Positions 53,264 to 62,694 of a DNA stretch of 64,000 nucleotides are shown here, in pieces. The number at the start of each line of letters is the position of its first letter. Position 1 is the first letter of the stretch. The notes below the pieces were generated by a model. It did not search any database and had not been told where the DNA came from. It saw only the letters and a program-made list of their open reading frames with translations. Origin of the DNA: Chitinophaga dinghuensis (GTDB lineage: Bacteria; Bacteroidota; Bacteroidia; Chitinophagales; Chitinophagaceae); assembly GCF_003259435.1 (NCBI RefSeq), contig NZ_QLMA01000005.1:1-64000 (forward strand), in the 5' to 3' direction. The position numbers and the translations under genes were made by a program.

Positions 53264-53563
53264 TTATATACTATCATACTTACCCGTTTTTTCTTCCATA
53301 GTCACATCCTCATCCTTTCTTATCTGCATTTTTATATACACCAGCAACTGAGATGCACCTGCTTTAAAACATACTTCCTGCGCTTTGCGTACTACTTCCA
53401 TGAGTTCTTCATAAGTACCTTCCATCACGGTTTCAAAAGGACATACCCTGTATTTTACACCGGATTCCTTAATCACTGCTATCGCTTCATCCACTACGGC
53501 ATATACCTGCTCAGAAGGCACGGAAGGAAGGATCTGAAGGGCTAAATTAATGGTCTTGCTCAT
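53264..53563 (-). CDS. Thiamine-binding protein of the MTH1187/YqgV family
   Basis: 99 aa, ferredoxin-like fold. Signature segments NLALQILPSVPSEQVYAVVD, VKYRVCPFETVMEGTYEELM and KAGASQLLVYIKMQIRKDED fit the DUF77/thiamine-binding family. Related proteins bind thiamine or hydroxymethylpyrimidine; direct transport or biosynthesis partners are absent here. Confidence 0.85.
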   Translation of the reverse strand: MSKTINLALQILPSVPSEQVYAVVDEAIAVIKESGVKYRVCPFETVMEGTYEELMEVVRKAQEVCFKAGASQLLVYIKMQIRKDEDVTMEEKTGKYDSI

Positions 53564-53757
53564 CTTTAAATCTTTTACTTTTCTATTGATTATTAAATAT
53601 TTACAAACTTTTAATTAAAGCTTAGAATTAATACAAATCACTATAAAAGTAATACAACCTACCTGAAAATGAATGTAAAAGATCGGATTATAGTTAAAGT
53701 AATAGTTTCAACAATAACATTCATCTTACTACAAATCAAACATTTATATTCAATAAA

Positions 53758-55278
53758 TTATTTCTTAACTTCTACCACTTTATACAAATCATTTCGTATA
53801 TCCTTCATCGTTTGTACACTCCCAAAAGCATGCAGTTCCTTCAGTAAAACCAGGTCTACATCCGCAATCACCACCATCTCTGTATTGGGTGTGGCATCTG
53901 CTTTAATACCTGTTACCGGAAACTGAAAATCGCTCGGCGTAAGTACACAACTTTGTGCATACTGTAGGTCCATATTATTCACTTTAGGGAGGTTCCCAAT
54001 ACATCCGGCAATAGCTACGTAACATTCATTTTCAATGGCTCTTGCCTGTGCACAAAAGCGTACCCGGTTGAAAGCATGTTGCGTATCCGTCATGAAAGGC
54101 ACAAAGAGTATCTGCATTCCCTGCTGTGCCAGAATCCGGGAAGGCTCCGGAAATTCCACATCATAACATATCTGGATGCCTATTTTACCACAGTCAGTAT
54201 CAAAGACTTTTATCTCACTCCCCCCTTTAATTCCCCAGGCATATACCTCACTGGGCGTGGGATGAATTTTCGTATATTCTTCATGGGTACCATCGCGGCG
54301 ACAGAGATAAGAGATATTGTACAACAGTTCGTTGATGACAATAGGCATGCTACCGCAGATGACATTCACATTGTAAGACACCGCCAACTGCTGCATGGCT
54401 TCGCGGATCTGCTCTGTATATCTCGCTACCCCCCGGATGGCGCCCGCCGGGTCCAGCTGATTGAATTCCGCCATTAGCGGTGCATTGAATAACTCCGGAA
54501 AGACCACAAAATCAGATCCATAGTCACTAACAGCATCAATGAAATACTCCACCTGCTGCAGGAAACCGTCCAGTCCCCCGTAATCCCGCATTTGCCATTG
54601 CACCAACCCTATCCGTACGGTGGATTTCGTGTTCCGAATATTATCCCTGTCTGGTTCATAGTAGATATTATACCATTTCAGCAAGGTGGCAAAGCCTTTA
54701 CTGGCTTCATCTGTAGGCAGATAATTCCGGAGGATCTTCGTCACCTGGAAGTCGTTTGAAAACTGAAAGGTGAGCGTTGGATCGTATATTTCCTTATCCC
54801 GGACCTTCCGGATGTATTCTCTGGGCGTTAGTTTATCTGCATATTTTTCATAGTTGGGGATGCGGCCTCCTGCCACAATACCTTCCAGGTTCAGTTGTTC
54901 ACAGAGATTCTTGCGGGCGTCGTAGAGTCGGCGTGCAAGTCGCTGCCCCCTGAAATCAGGATGCACGAAGACTTCAATCCCATACAACACATCGCCTTTA
55001 GGATTATGGGTATTGAAGGTATAGTAACCGGTGATCTGTTCGTAGGTATGATCGTCCCCGAACTTATTGTAATCCACGATGATAGAGAGGGCGCAGCCTA
55101 CTACCCGGTCGTTCACGGTAACGGCTATCTGCCCTTCCGGAAATATGTTGATCAGATGACGGATCGTCGGTTCCCGCCAGTAGCTGCCGATCATGTCGGC
55201 GTATGCAGATACCATGGACTCTTTGAGGTCAAAGTAATCTTCCGCAGTGAGATTTCTGATTTCTACGATATCGGACAT
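53758..55278 (-). CDS. GNAT acetyltransferase-nitrilase fusion
   Basis: 506 aa. Residues 1-210 form a GNAT domain (YGIEVFVHPDFRGQRLARRL with the acetyl-CoA loop RGQRLA). Residues ~222-500 form a carbon-nitrogen hydrolase with the triad Glu (VVFPELFNAPL), Lys (EYTKIHPTPSE) and C371 (IGIQICYDVEFPEPSR). Such fusions are widespread and annotated as bifunctional; the substrate (an amide or N-acyl compound) is unknown. Monocistronic, in an AT-rich surrounding on its 3' side. Confidence 0.9.
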   Translation of the reverse strand: MSDIVEIRNLTAEDYFDLKESMVSAYADMIGSYWREPTIRHLINIFPEGQIAVTVNDRVVGCALSIIVDYNKFGDDHTYEQITGYYTFNTHNPKGDVLYGIEVFVHPDFRGQRLARRLYDARKNLCEQLNLEGIVAGGRIPNYEKYADKLTPREYIRKVRDKEIYDPTLTFQFSNDFQVTKILRNYLPTDEASKGFATLLKWYNIYYEPDRDNIRNTKSTVRIGLVQWQMRDYGGLDGFLQQVEYFIDAVSDYGSDFVVFPELFNAPLMAEFNQLDPAGAIRGVARYTEQIREAMQQLAVSYNVNVICGSMPIVINELLYNISYLCRRDGTHEEYTKIHPTPSEVYAWGIKGGSEIKVFDTDCGKIGIQICYDVEFPEPSRILAQQGMQILFVPFMTDTQHAFNRVRFCAQARAIENECYVAIAGCIGNLPKVNNMDLQYAQSCVLTPSDFQFPVTGIKADATPNTEMVVIADVDLVLLKELHAFGSVQTMKDIRNDLYKVVEVKK

Positions 55279-55449
55279 AAATCAAGAGATTGTACTTCAT
55301 ATAAGTTAACATTTTTCCCGCAAAGAGGTTTAGGATGAATTTTAGGGGAGACAGCCAACTCTCGGGGAAATTTATTTACTTTACACTCCGCTGATTTTAT
55401 CCATCCATCCTGGGAAAAAACCTGTATCTATCATTTAATATCAGCACTT

Positions 55450-56664
55450 ATGCCTGTTCATGACCGGGATATTGTCATTGTTGGCCTGCAGCCATGGTAC
55501 ACCCCTATAGGAAGTAACTGTAAAAATATAGCCCTGGAATTTTCCAAACACAACCGGGTATTGTATATCAATGCTCCGTTGGATCGTAAAACAATCCTGA
55601 CAGAGCACGCAGATCCTAATATCCTCCATCATAAAGAGTTATTAAAAAAAGGGCAGGATGCCCTGGTGCAGATCAATCCCAATATGTGGAATTACTTTCC
55701 GCTGACGGTAATGGAATCTGTTAACTGGATGCCTTCTACAGGACTTTTCCGGGTATTCAATCAGTTGAACAACAGGCGTTTCGCCAAGGCTATTCAAAAG
55801 GCCGTCCGCCAGCTGGGCTTCCGGAATATCATCCTCTTCAACGACAATGATATTTTCCGGGGCTTCCATCTGAAGGAGCTGTTACAACCGGAAGTATACA
55901 TTTATTATAGCCGGGATTACCTGCTGGCCGTAGATTACTGGAAAAAACATGGACAGACCATAGAACCATTGCACATCGCCAAGGCCGACATCGGCGTAGC
56001 CAATTCAAAATATCTGGCCGACCGGCTGAAATCGTATAACCCTAACAGTTATTATATAGGTCAGGGTTGCGAGTTATCTCTTTTTGACCCCGAGCAGGAA
56101 TATCCGCGTCCGGAGGATATGCCCAAAGGAGGACGCCCGGTAATTGGCTATGTGGGTGCGCTGACGAGTCTGCGGTTGGACATCTCCCTGATTACTGCTA
56201 TGGCTACACGAAAACAGGAATGGGATTTTGTGCTGGTAGGCCCAGAAGATGAAGACTTCCAAACTTCCGCCCTGCATGGATTAACCAATGTTCATTTCCT
56301 GGGACGTAAACAGATGCAGGAGCTACCAGCTTATGTACAACATTTTGATGTCTGTATGAATCCGCAGTTAGTGAATGAAATGACAGTCGGCAATTACCCT
56401 TTGAAGGTGGATGAATACCTGGCCATGGGAAAACCTGTACTGGCTACGACTACCCCTACGATGGAATTATTCCGGGATTACGTGTATCTCGGAACCGGGG
56501 CCGACGATTATATCCTGTCTGCCGAAAAAGCGCTGGCAGAAACAGGTACTGGGATAGCCGCTGACCGGAGGAGGTTTGCATTATCCCATACCTGGGAGAA
56601 TTCCGTTGCCGGTATTTATGCAGCCATTGAAAATTTTGAGCGACAAAAAGCCCGCATGCAATAA
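55450..56664 (+). CDS. Glycosyltransferase (GT-B fold, GT1/GT4-like)
   Basis: 404 aa, no signal peptide. N-terminal Rossmann half (DIVIVGLQPWYTPIGSNCKN) and C-terminal donor-binding half (RPVIGYVGALTSLRLDISLI; WDFVLVGPEDEDFQ; NPQLVNEMTVGNYPLKVDEY, LAMGKPVLATTTPTMELFRD). It begins the glycan cluster. Donor and acceptor unknown. Confidence 0.86.
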   Translation: MPVHDRDIVIVGLQPWYTPIGSNCKNIALEFSKHNRVLYINAPLDRKTILTEHADPNILHHKELLKKGQDALVQINPNMWNYFPLTVMESVNWMPSTGLFRVFNQLNNRRFAKAIQKAVRQLGFRNIILFNDNDIFRGFHLKELLQPEVYIYYSRDYLLAVDYWKKHGQTIEPLHIAKADIGVANSKYLADRLKSYNPNSYYIGQGCELSLFDPEQEYPRPEDMPKGGRPVIGYVGALTSLRLDISLITAMATRKQEWDFVLVGPEDEDFQTSALHGLTNVHFLGRKQMQELPAYVQHFDVCMNPQLVNEMTVGNYPLKVDEYLAMGKPVLATTTPTMELFRDYVYLGTGADDYILSAEKALAETGTGIAADRRRFALSHTWENSVAGIYAAIENFERQKARMQ

Positions 56665-56697
56665 AGAATGCGCGGGGGTTGCTACAAACAGATGGCG

Positions 56698-58971
56698 TCA
56701 GAACTTCATCACTCTGCCGGTCCATCTAAAATTCCCTTCACCACGGAGCTCCACCATGTGGATACCATTGGCCAGACTGCTCAGGTCCAGATCGATGTAA
56801 GTGTTACCGTTCACAGTATAAGTGTACCTGGATTCTGCCAGACCTCTTATATCGTAAATGGTTACACGTAGATTATGGACATCTGATTTTCGCACTTCTA
56901 ACCGGAGATTGCCACGGGTTGGATTCGGGTAATATTTTACTGCAATACCGTCATTGGGCATATGATCATTAGGATCAACGACCACCACTTTTTTGGTGGC
57001 GGTGGCGGAGAGCCCATCATTATCTGTGATTAGCAATTTAAAATTATAGACACCCGGAGGCATATTGATGGCTGTCGCGACAGCCGTTCCTCCATTTTCC
57101 AGGAATATGCCGGGGCCAGATAACTGGGACCATGCCCAGGAAACGATTGTTCCATCCGGATCTGTACTGGCGGAAGCATTCAGTTTTACCTTATTGACAG
57201 GCAGCAGAATGGTATCTGGCGCATTGATAACGGCAACAGGCGGCTTTTTATCTATCGGCGCATCTTGTACGGTTACCTGTATATTGGCGCTGGCTGAGAG
57301 TCCACCGTTATCTGTAACGGTTAACCGGAACGCATATACGCCTTTTATCAATCCGGAGGCCGTCGTTTTCGCAGCGGTGGCCGCGGAGAAAGCAGCCGTA
57401 TTGGGACCGCTCACCTGGGTCCATTTCCAGGTAGCAATCGTACCATCCGGATCTGAGGAGGCGGAACCATCCAGAGTGGCGGCATTCACAGGCAGCGTGA
57501 TGATTTGGTCTGCGCCGACATTGGCGACTGGCGGTTTATTGACAGGAGCATCCTGCACGGTGACCTGTACATTGGCGGTAGCAGTGAGTCCGCCGTTATC
57601 GGTAACCGTTAACTGGAACGAATACACGCCTTTGACCAGATTGGTCAGGGCAGTTTTGGCGGAACCGGGGCTACTGATGCCGGCGGTATTTGGGCCGGAT
57701 ACCTGGGTCCATTTATACGTAGTAATAGTTCCGTCCGGATCTGAGGAGGCGGAGCCGTCCAGTTGAGCCGTAGCGGGGAGGGTAATCGTAAAGTTACTGC
57801 CAGCATTGGCTACCGGCGGTTTATTGACAGCAGCATCCTGAACGGTGACCTGTACATTAGCGGTGGCGGTGAGTCCGCCGTTATCGGTCACCGTTAACTG
57901 GAACGTATATACGCCTTTTACCAGATTGGTCAGGGCAGTTTTGGCGGAACCGGGGCTACTGATGCCGGCGGTATTAGGGCCGGATACCTGGGTCCATTTA
58001 TACGTAGTAATAGTTCCGTCCGGATCTGAGGAGGCGGAGCCGTCCAGTTGAGCTGTAGCCGGAAGTGTGATGGTTATATTACTCCCTGCATTGGCGACTG
58101 GCGGCTTGTTGGTGACAGGCCCGTTGCGATTGATGGTGCTGTATTGCAGCATCCACTCGTAAACGTTCATGCCATTTTCCCGGTAGTTAGGATCGTATGC
58201 TTTACTCCAGGCATCATGACCATTCGCATTAAAGATGGTCAGTTTCATCTGGGGATTACATTTCGGAGTATATGCATTCACGAGGTCCTGCCAGTTTTGG
58301 GAGGAAGATACCGGTACTGTAGGGTCGCCGGAGTTATGGAGTGCCCAGATAGGTACATTGTTGGCTGCCAGCGTAATAGGCGCATAAGGCATGGGGGTAC
58401 GTAATGGGCCGGGATCGTAGGCGCCGCAAATAGGAACCATGGCTGCGGTGCGGTTAGCGCAATAATTTGCGGCACTGCAATAGCCCCATATTTCTCCGCC
58501 TCCTCTGCTCAACCCAGTGAAGTACACCCGGTTAGTATCTACCCGGTAATTCTTAAAACAATAATTGATGATGGAATCAAGGTCTCGGATGTTGGGTGGC
58601 GGACCTTTCATCTGCGGACATATCACAATGAAAGAATAGGTATTGCCATTGACAGTGAAGGTAGCCGGAAAGGTTCCCTGGTTAATCAGCTTGGGCGGCC
58701 CATTGGCGATAACTCTCCATATATCGTTGATACCGTCGCCCTCCTCTCCCAGTCCATGGAAGAATAACAATAGCGGATATTTCTTATTGGAGGTAGCATA
58801 ATCCTGCGGTAAGGATTCCAGTAAACCCGCGGGGTTGAAGAGGCCCGTAACTTTTGCAGTTAACTTCCCCTGCTGTGCCACTGCCGTAGGAGTAGCAAAT
58901 ATCATCCAGCACCACATTCCAACGGCAATCACAATTTTCAATCTCTTATTGAAATAATTGAGGTCGTTCAT
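56698..58971 (-). CDS. Secreted esterase with four PKD-type repeats and T9SS type A tail
   Basis: 757 aa. Signal peptide (IAVGMWCWMIFATPTAVAQ), an alpha/beta-hydrolase domain (LLLFFHGLGEEGDG; nucleophile in FTGLSRGGGEIWGY; Asp in SGDPTVPV; His in GHDAWSKAY), four PKD/K319L-like repeats of ~95 residues (KPPVANAGSN, DGSASSDPDGTI) and the Por-type tail (VKYYPNPTRGNLRLEV) that directs T9SS export and anchoring. The first two repeats are nearly identical in DNA. The hydrolase part resembles feruloyl/acetyl esterases of polysaccharide degradation; substrate inferred. Confidence 0.87.
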   Translation of the reverse strand: MNDLNYFNKRLKIVIAVGMWCWMIFATPTAVAQQGKLTAKVTGLFNPAGLLESLPQDYATSNKKYPLLLFFHGLGEEGDGINDIWRVIANGPPKLINQGTFPATFTVNGNTYSFIVICPQMKGPPPNIRDLDSIINYCFKNYRVDTNRVYFTGLSRGGGEIWGYCSAANYCANRTAAMVPICGAYDPGPLRTPMPYAPITLAANNVPIWALHNSGDPTVPVSSSQNWQDLVNAYTPKCNPQMKLTIFNANGHDAWSKAYDPNYRENGMNVYEWMLQYSTINRNGPVTNKPPVANAGSNITITLPATAQLDGSASSDPDGTITTYKWTQVSGPNTAGISSPGSAKTALTNLVKGVYTFQLTVTDNGGLTATANVQVTVQDAAVNKPPVANAGSNFTITLPATAQLDGSASSDPDGTITTYKWTQVSGPNTAGISSPGSAKTALTNLVKGVYSFQLTVTDNGGLTATANVQVTVQDAPVNKPPVANVGADQIITLPVNAATLDGSASSDPDGTIATWKWTQVSGPNTAAFSAATAAKTTASGLIKGVYAFRLTVTDNGGLSASANIQVTVQDAPIDKKPPVAVINAPDTILLPVNKVKLNASASTDPDGTIVSWAWSQLSGPGIFLENGGTAVATAINMPPGVYNFKLLITDNDGLSATATKKVVVVDPNDHMPNDGIAVKYYPNPTRGNLRLEVRKSDVHNLRVTIYDIRGLAESRYTYTVNGNTYIDLDLSSLANGIHMVELRGEGNFRWTGRVMKF
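57541..58110. repeat. Two nearly identical 285-bp PKD repeats
   Basis: 57541-57825 and 57826-58110 carry the same 95-codon unit with only scattered differences. The next unit (57256-57540) is clearly diverged. This points to a recent duplication or gene conversion inside the esterase gene. Confidence 0.8.
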
Positions 58972-59320
58972 ATAAGATTGGTAAAGTTTTCCCAGATATG
59001 TAGATGGTTTTTCAGTATGTACAACTATCGATTATACGCAACAAAGAAAGTATAATTTCTCAAACAAATAGTAAAATTTTTTTATATATATGCCCAAAAT
59101 TAATAAAGCATATTTTTTTAATATATTCAATGATTACAAAATCAACATATTACATTAATATTTTATTAGTTTTAAAATTCATCTATTTTTTAAAAAAAAT
59201 TGTATCTTGTGGCCAACTCCAACTATATCCTGTTCAAAAAAGCCTCCGTTATATTTATTATCCCGGATCTGCGACATAGCCATTGGTATGTCTGTTTGGA
59301 TCTGTAACATAAAACTTAGT
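58972..59320. other. Very AT-rich intergenic region upstream of the flippase
   Basis: Long A/T runs between 59040 and 59200. Frames across it (for example from 59004) are low-complexity Ile/Lys/Tyr stretches and are not taken as genes. TATCTTGT at 59203-59210 resembles a -7 element. Nothing else seen. Confidence 0.5.
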
Positions 59321-60661
59321 ATGGGTTTCAGGCTGTTGACTGTTGTCAGGAATCATCATTTTCAATCATTGTTGGGGAATGTCATTTCTGCCTTCTTTAA
59401 TGTACTTTCATTTGCGCTGTTGGTAAGAACCTTGCCGGAGAGTGATTTCGGGGAATGGGTATTATTCATTGCTACTTTTAATATTTTAGAACAGATCAGA
59501 ACAGGATTATTGCAGTCTGGTCTGATAAAATTCTATGCTGGTACAGAAGAGGAAACAGCCCGTAGGGTATGTGGAGCCGCCTGGTACATTGCCTTATTAC
59601 TTACAGCAGGATTCCTGATTATAAATTTTTTAGTATTCGCTACCATGTGGTCTCATTTTAATGCCACCTGGCATTTCTTTGGCATACATCTGGGGCTATT
59701 ACTAGTATTGAGTTTACCTTTCAACTTCGCCAGTTGGTTGTTGCAGGCAAAACATCAGTTTGACCGTATAGTACAATTACGCCTCCTTCAAAACAGCACC
59801 TTCCTGGCATTGCTGGTAATACTGCATTTCGGCGGACAGACGTCTCTCCAAACCATCTTATACGCTTATGCTGCCGCACTGCTGGTAACCAGCGTATACA
59901 GTATGATATTGGGTTGGACTTCCCTGCGCTCTTTATTCTTCAAAAAGATGGAAGATGTAAAGGCGCTTTTCGTATATGGGCGACTGATAGTGGGCAGTAT
60001 GGTGGCGTCTAGCTTCATTCCTTATTCTGATAATTTCTTTATTCGTACCCTGATCAATCCGAATGCAGTAGCTATTTACAGCATTCCGCAGAAATTCATG
60101 GAAGTCATAGAAATTATACTGCGCAGTTTTGCCGCCACGGCACAACCTACCTTATCCGCCGCAGCAAATAAAAATGATATGCAGGCAGTTGCCCGCACTT
60201 TTTGCAGGTATACCGGCGCGATCACCTTCCTGATATTACCTTTCATTATTGGATTGATTGTCTTTGTACAACCGCTCATTATCATATTGGCCAAGAAGAA
60301 TTATCTGGGCGCCACTCCTATCGTATTAATTTTCCTTTTCTCTGCCATCCTTTACCCAATGGATCGTTTCATTGGCGTTACACTGGATATGATCAACAAA
60401 CCACAGGTAAACTTTTATAAGAACCTGTTGAAAGTGAGTATCAATATTGGCGGAGATCTGCTGTTTATCTGGCTGTTCATGGATTTGAGAGCCGTAGCAG
60501 CAGTATCTTTTCTGAACCTGGTGGCCGGTATTATTTTCGGATATATTTGTCTGAAGAGATACCTGGATATAACGGTGAAGGATATACTGAAACAGGGATG
60601 GGGAGAGATCATGATAATGTTAGAAAAATTACCTGCAAAATTACAACTGGTTAAAAAATAA
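59321..60661 (+). CDS. Polysaccharide flippase (Wzx-like, MOP superfamily)
   Basis: 446 aa from the ATG at 59321 (MGFRLLTVVRNHHFQSLLGN); an ATG at 59288 and a GTG at 59207 are in frame, but the latter lies in the presumed promoter. About twelve hydrophobic helices (SAFFNVLSFALLVRTLPESD; LVLSLPFNFASWLLQAKHQF; FLILPFIIGLIVFVQPLIII). It would move lipid-linked glycans across the inner membrane. The GT14 gene follows 8 bp later. Confidence 0.87.
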   Translation: MGFRLLTVVRNHHFQSLLGNVISAFFNVLSFALLVRTLPESDFGEWVLFIATFNILEQIRTGLLQSGLIKFYAGTEEETARRVCGAAWYIALLLTAGFLIINFLVFATMWSHFNATWHFFGIHLGLLLVLSLPFNFASWLLQAKHQFDRIVQLRLLQNSTFLALLVILHFGGQTSLQTILYAYAAALLVTSVYSMILGWTSLRSLFFKKMEDVKALFVYGRLIVGSMVASSFIPYSDNFFIRTLINPNAVAIYSIPQKFMEVIEIILRSFAATAQPTLSAAANKNDMQAVARTFCRYTGAITFLILPFIIGLIVFVQPLIIILAKKNYLGATPIVLIFLFSAILYPMDRFIGVTLDMINKPQVNFYKNLLKVSINIGGDLLFIWLFMDLRAVAAVSFLNLVAGIIFGYICLKRYLDITVKDILKQGWGEIMIMLEKLPAKLQLVKK

Positions 60662-60669
60662 ATTGTGTC

Positions 60670-61527
60670 ATGCGACTTGCATTTATCATCCTTGCCCATA
60701 AAAACCCTGATCAATTATTACAATTGCTGCAGCGATTATCGCACCCCTCCGTCGATTGTTATGTACATCTCGACGCAAAAGCTGATATCGCGGCCTATCA
60801 TGCATCTACGCAGTTGAGCCAGGTCTATTTTGTACCAGCCAGGGTAAAAGTGAACTGGGCTGGTTTCAGTATAGTACGCGCTACTTTGAATGGCATGGAA
60901 GTAGCTTTGAGCAGCAGGCGTAAATATGTAAATATTTGTTTGCTGAGTGGCATGGATTATCCCCTTCGTCCGATTGCAGAAATTATTGAATTTTTCACGA
61001 TACATCAGGGCAAAGAGTTCCTGGATATCATGCCGGAGCAGGAAGTGCTGGATACGATCTCCAAACTGGATCAATATCATTATGAAGATTTTCACTTCCG
61101 GGGTAAATATTTTATGACCCGATGGGTAAACCGATTGATGCCGGTACGTAAATTACCGCTGGGATATAAGCACTGGGGCGGTTCTGCCTGGTGGAGCTTA
61201 AGTGAGGAATGCGTCAGATATTGCCTGGACTTTGTGCAGGCCCATCCTAACTTTCTGACTTATTATAAGTATACCTGGGGTGGAGATGAGTTTATTTTCC
61301 AGACGATTATTATGAATTCACCGGAATGGAAATCGAAAGTAGTTCGGGATAACTTAAGATATATTGACTGGTCTGCCAAAAAGCCTTCGCCTAAAACACT
61401 GATGCCAGAAGATGTACCCAACATGGTAGCTTCCGGAAAATTCTTTGCCAGGAAGTTTGACATTACGCAATCGCCGGATATTCTGCAACAGGTGGATCAA
61501 CGAATAGCCCTGATGGGACAATTATAA
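60670..61527 (+). CDS. GT14-type (core-2/I-branching) beta-glycosyltransferase
   Basis: 285 aa. MRLAFIILAHKNPDQLLQLL, CYVHLDAKADI, NICLLSGMDYPLRP and GSAWWSLSEECVRYCLDF match the core-2/I-branching GT14 family that adds N-acetylglucosamine or xylose. Co-transcribed with the flippase. Converges on the GT4 gene with a 5-bp gap. Confidence 0.88.
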   Translation: MRLAFIILAHKNPDQLLQLLQRLSHPSVDCYVHLDAKADIAAYHASTQLSQVYFVPARVKVNWAGFSIVRATLNGMEVALSSRRKYVNICLLSGMDYPLRPIAEIIEFFTIHQGKEFLDIMPEQEVLDTISKLDQYHYEDFHFRGKYFMTRWVNRLMPVRKLPLGYKHWGGSAWWSLSEECVRYCLDFVQAHPNFLTYYKYTWGGDEFIFQTIIMNSPEWKSKVVRDNLRYIDWSAKKPSPKTLMPEDVPNMVASGKFFARKFDITQSPDILQQVDQRIALMGQL

Positions 61528-61532
61528 TTAGA

Positions 61533-62669
61533 TCATTTCACCATTTCCTGTTGCACGAAAATATTGTTGTAAATATCTTCAATCTTGGAGGTCATCGCAG
61601 TGATGCTATGTTCTACTCTTGCCTGTTGTAACGCGGCGAATGCCAGTTTATCTCTGAAACCTTTATCGGCAGCCACTCTGCGAAGCACCTCGCATAATGC
61701 GGTTTTATCAGCCGGCGGAATCAGGATGCCGCTTACTTCATTTTCCAGCGCTTCGCGGGTACCGTCTACATCTGTGGCAATCACTGTTTTTCCCATTGCC
61801 ATAGCTTCCAGTACGCCAATCGGATAACCTTCCCAAAGTGAAGGAAGACAATAGATATCAACTGCCTGGAGTACATCTGGTATATCAGAGCGGAAGCTGT
61901 CTAATACTACATTTGCAGAGATCCCTAATTGCTGTACCAGTCGGACAGCTTCCCCTTTTAATGGTCCGTCTCCTACCATGAGGAGTTTCAGGCGGGGTTG
62001 TTGTTGTACTGCCATTGCAAAGGAGCGTATCAGTCCCAGCGGATCTTTCTGGTCCGTCATACGGGCAATGAACCCTACTACAATATCTTCGTCTGTAAAA
62101 CCATATTGCGCACGCAGATGATCGCTGGCGGCAGCTGGATTAAAACGTTCCAGGTTAACGCCATTGCGGATTACTACGGAACGGAATTTCCCAAAACTAT
62201 CCAACCCTGTTTGTAGGTTAGATTCTGAAACGGCTATGTTTAACGTTGTTCTGCTGGTAATCCATTTTTCCGCCAGTTGTCTGGCCTTATGAACAGGCAG
62301 AGAAAGGCCATGATGAAATGACCAGCCATGTACAGTATATATTACAGGGAGATGCAGTTTCCACGATACGGGCAGGATATTCGTATTAGCGCGTGTGCCA
62401 TGTACATGTATAATATCCACTTGTTTATCTTCGAGGAATTTTTTCACCTTGCCCCATACACGAAAATCAAAAGCTTTTTCCGAATGAATCACCTCAACGG
62501 GTATACGCATTCTTTTCAGAGAATCCACCATTGGGCCGTCTGTGAAAGAGAGCACGGTAGGTTCAAATCGGCTGCGGTCCAGATGATTCACCAGGTCCAG
62601 AATATGCCGTTCTCCTCCTCCCACTTTTCCCTGGTGGATGGTCTGTAGTACTTTTATTTTTTTGTTCAT
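61533..62669 (-). CDS. Glycosyltransferase family 4
   Basis: 378 aa from MNKKIKVLQTIHQGK (ATGs at 62684 and 62675 are also possible). GT-B fold: GGGERHILDLVNHL, IIHVHGTRANTNILPV, VVGFIARMTDQKDPLGLIRS, MVGDGPLKGEAVRL and the EX7E donor site (LPSLWEGYPIGVLEAMAMGK). Probably adds one sugar in the extracellular glycan. Same strand and close to the GT2 genes, so one minus-strand operon is likely. Confidence 0.9.
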   Translation of the reverse strand: MNKKIKVLQTIHQGKVGGGERHILDLVNHLDRSRFEPTVLSFTDGPMVDSLKRMRIPVEVIHSEKAFDFRVWGKVKKFLEDKQVDIIHVHGTRANTNILPVSWKLHLPVIYTVHGWSFHHGLSLPVHKARQLAEKWITSRTTLNIAVSESNLQTGLDSFGKFRSVVIRNGVNLERFNPAAASDHLRAQYGFTDEDIVVGFIARMTDQKDPLGLIRSFAMAVQQQPRLKLLMVGDGPLKGEAVRLVQQLGISANVVLDSFRSDIPDVLQAVDIYCLPSLWEGYPIGVLEAMAMGKTVIATDVDGTREALENEVSGILIPPADKTALCEVLRRVAADKGFRDKLAFAALQQARVEHSITAMTSKIEDIYNNIFVQQEMVK

Positions 62670-62694
62670 GTACATGTTCAACATTTTACAAGGG

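Noticed and set aside
59004-59279. 91-residue frame in the AT-rich region
   Set aside because: Low-complexity Ile/Lys/Tyr peptide in about 20-25% GC DNA that overlaps the likely flippase promoter.
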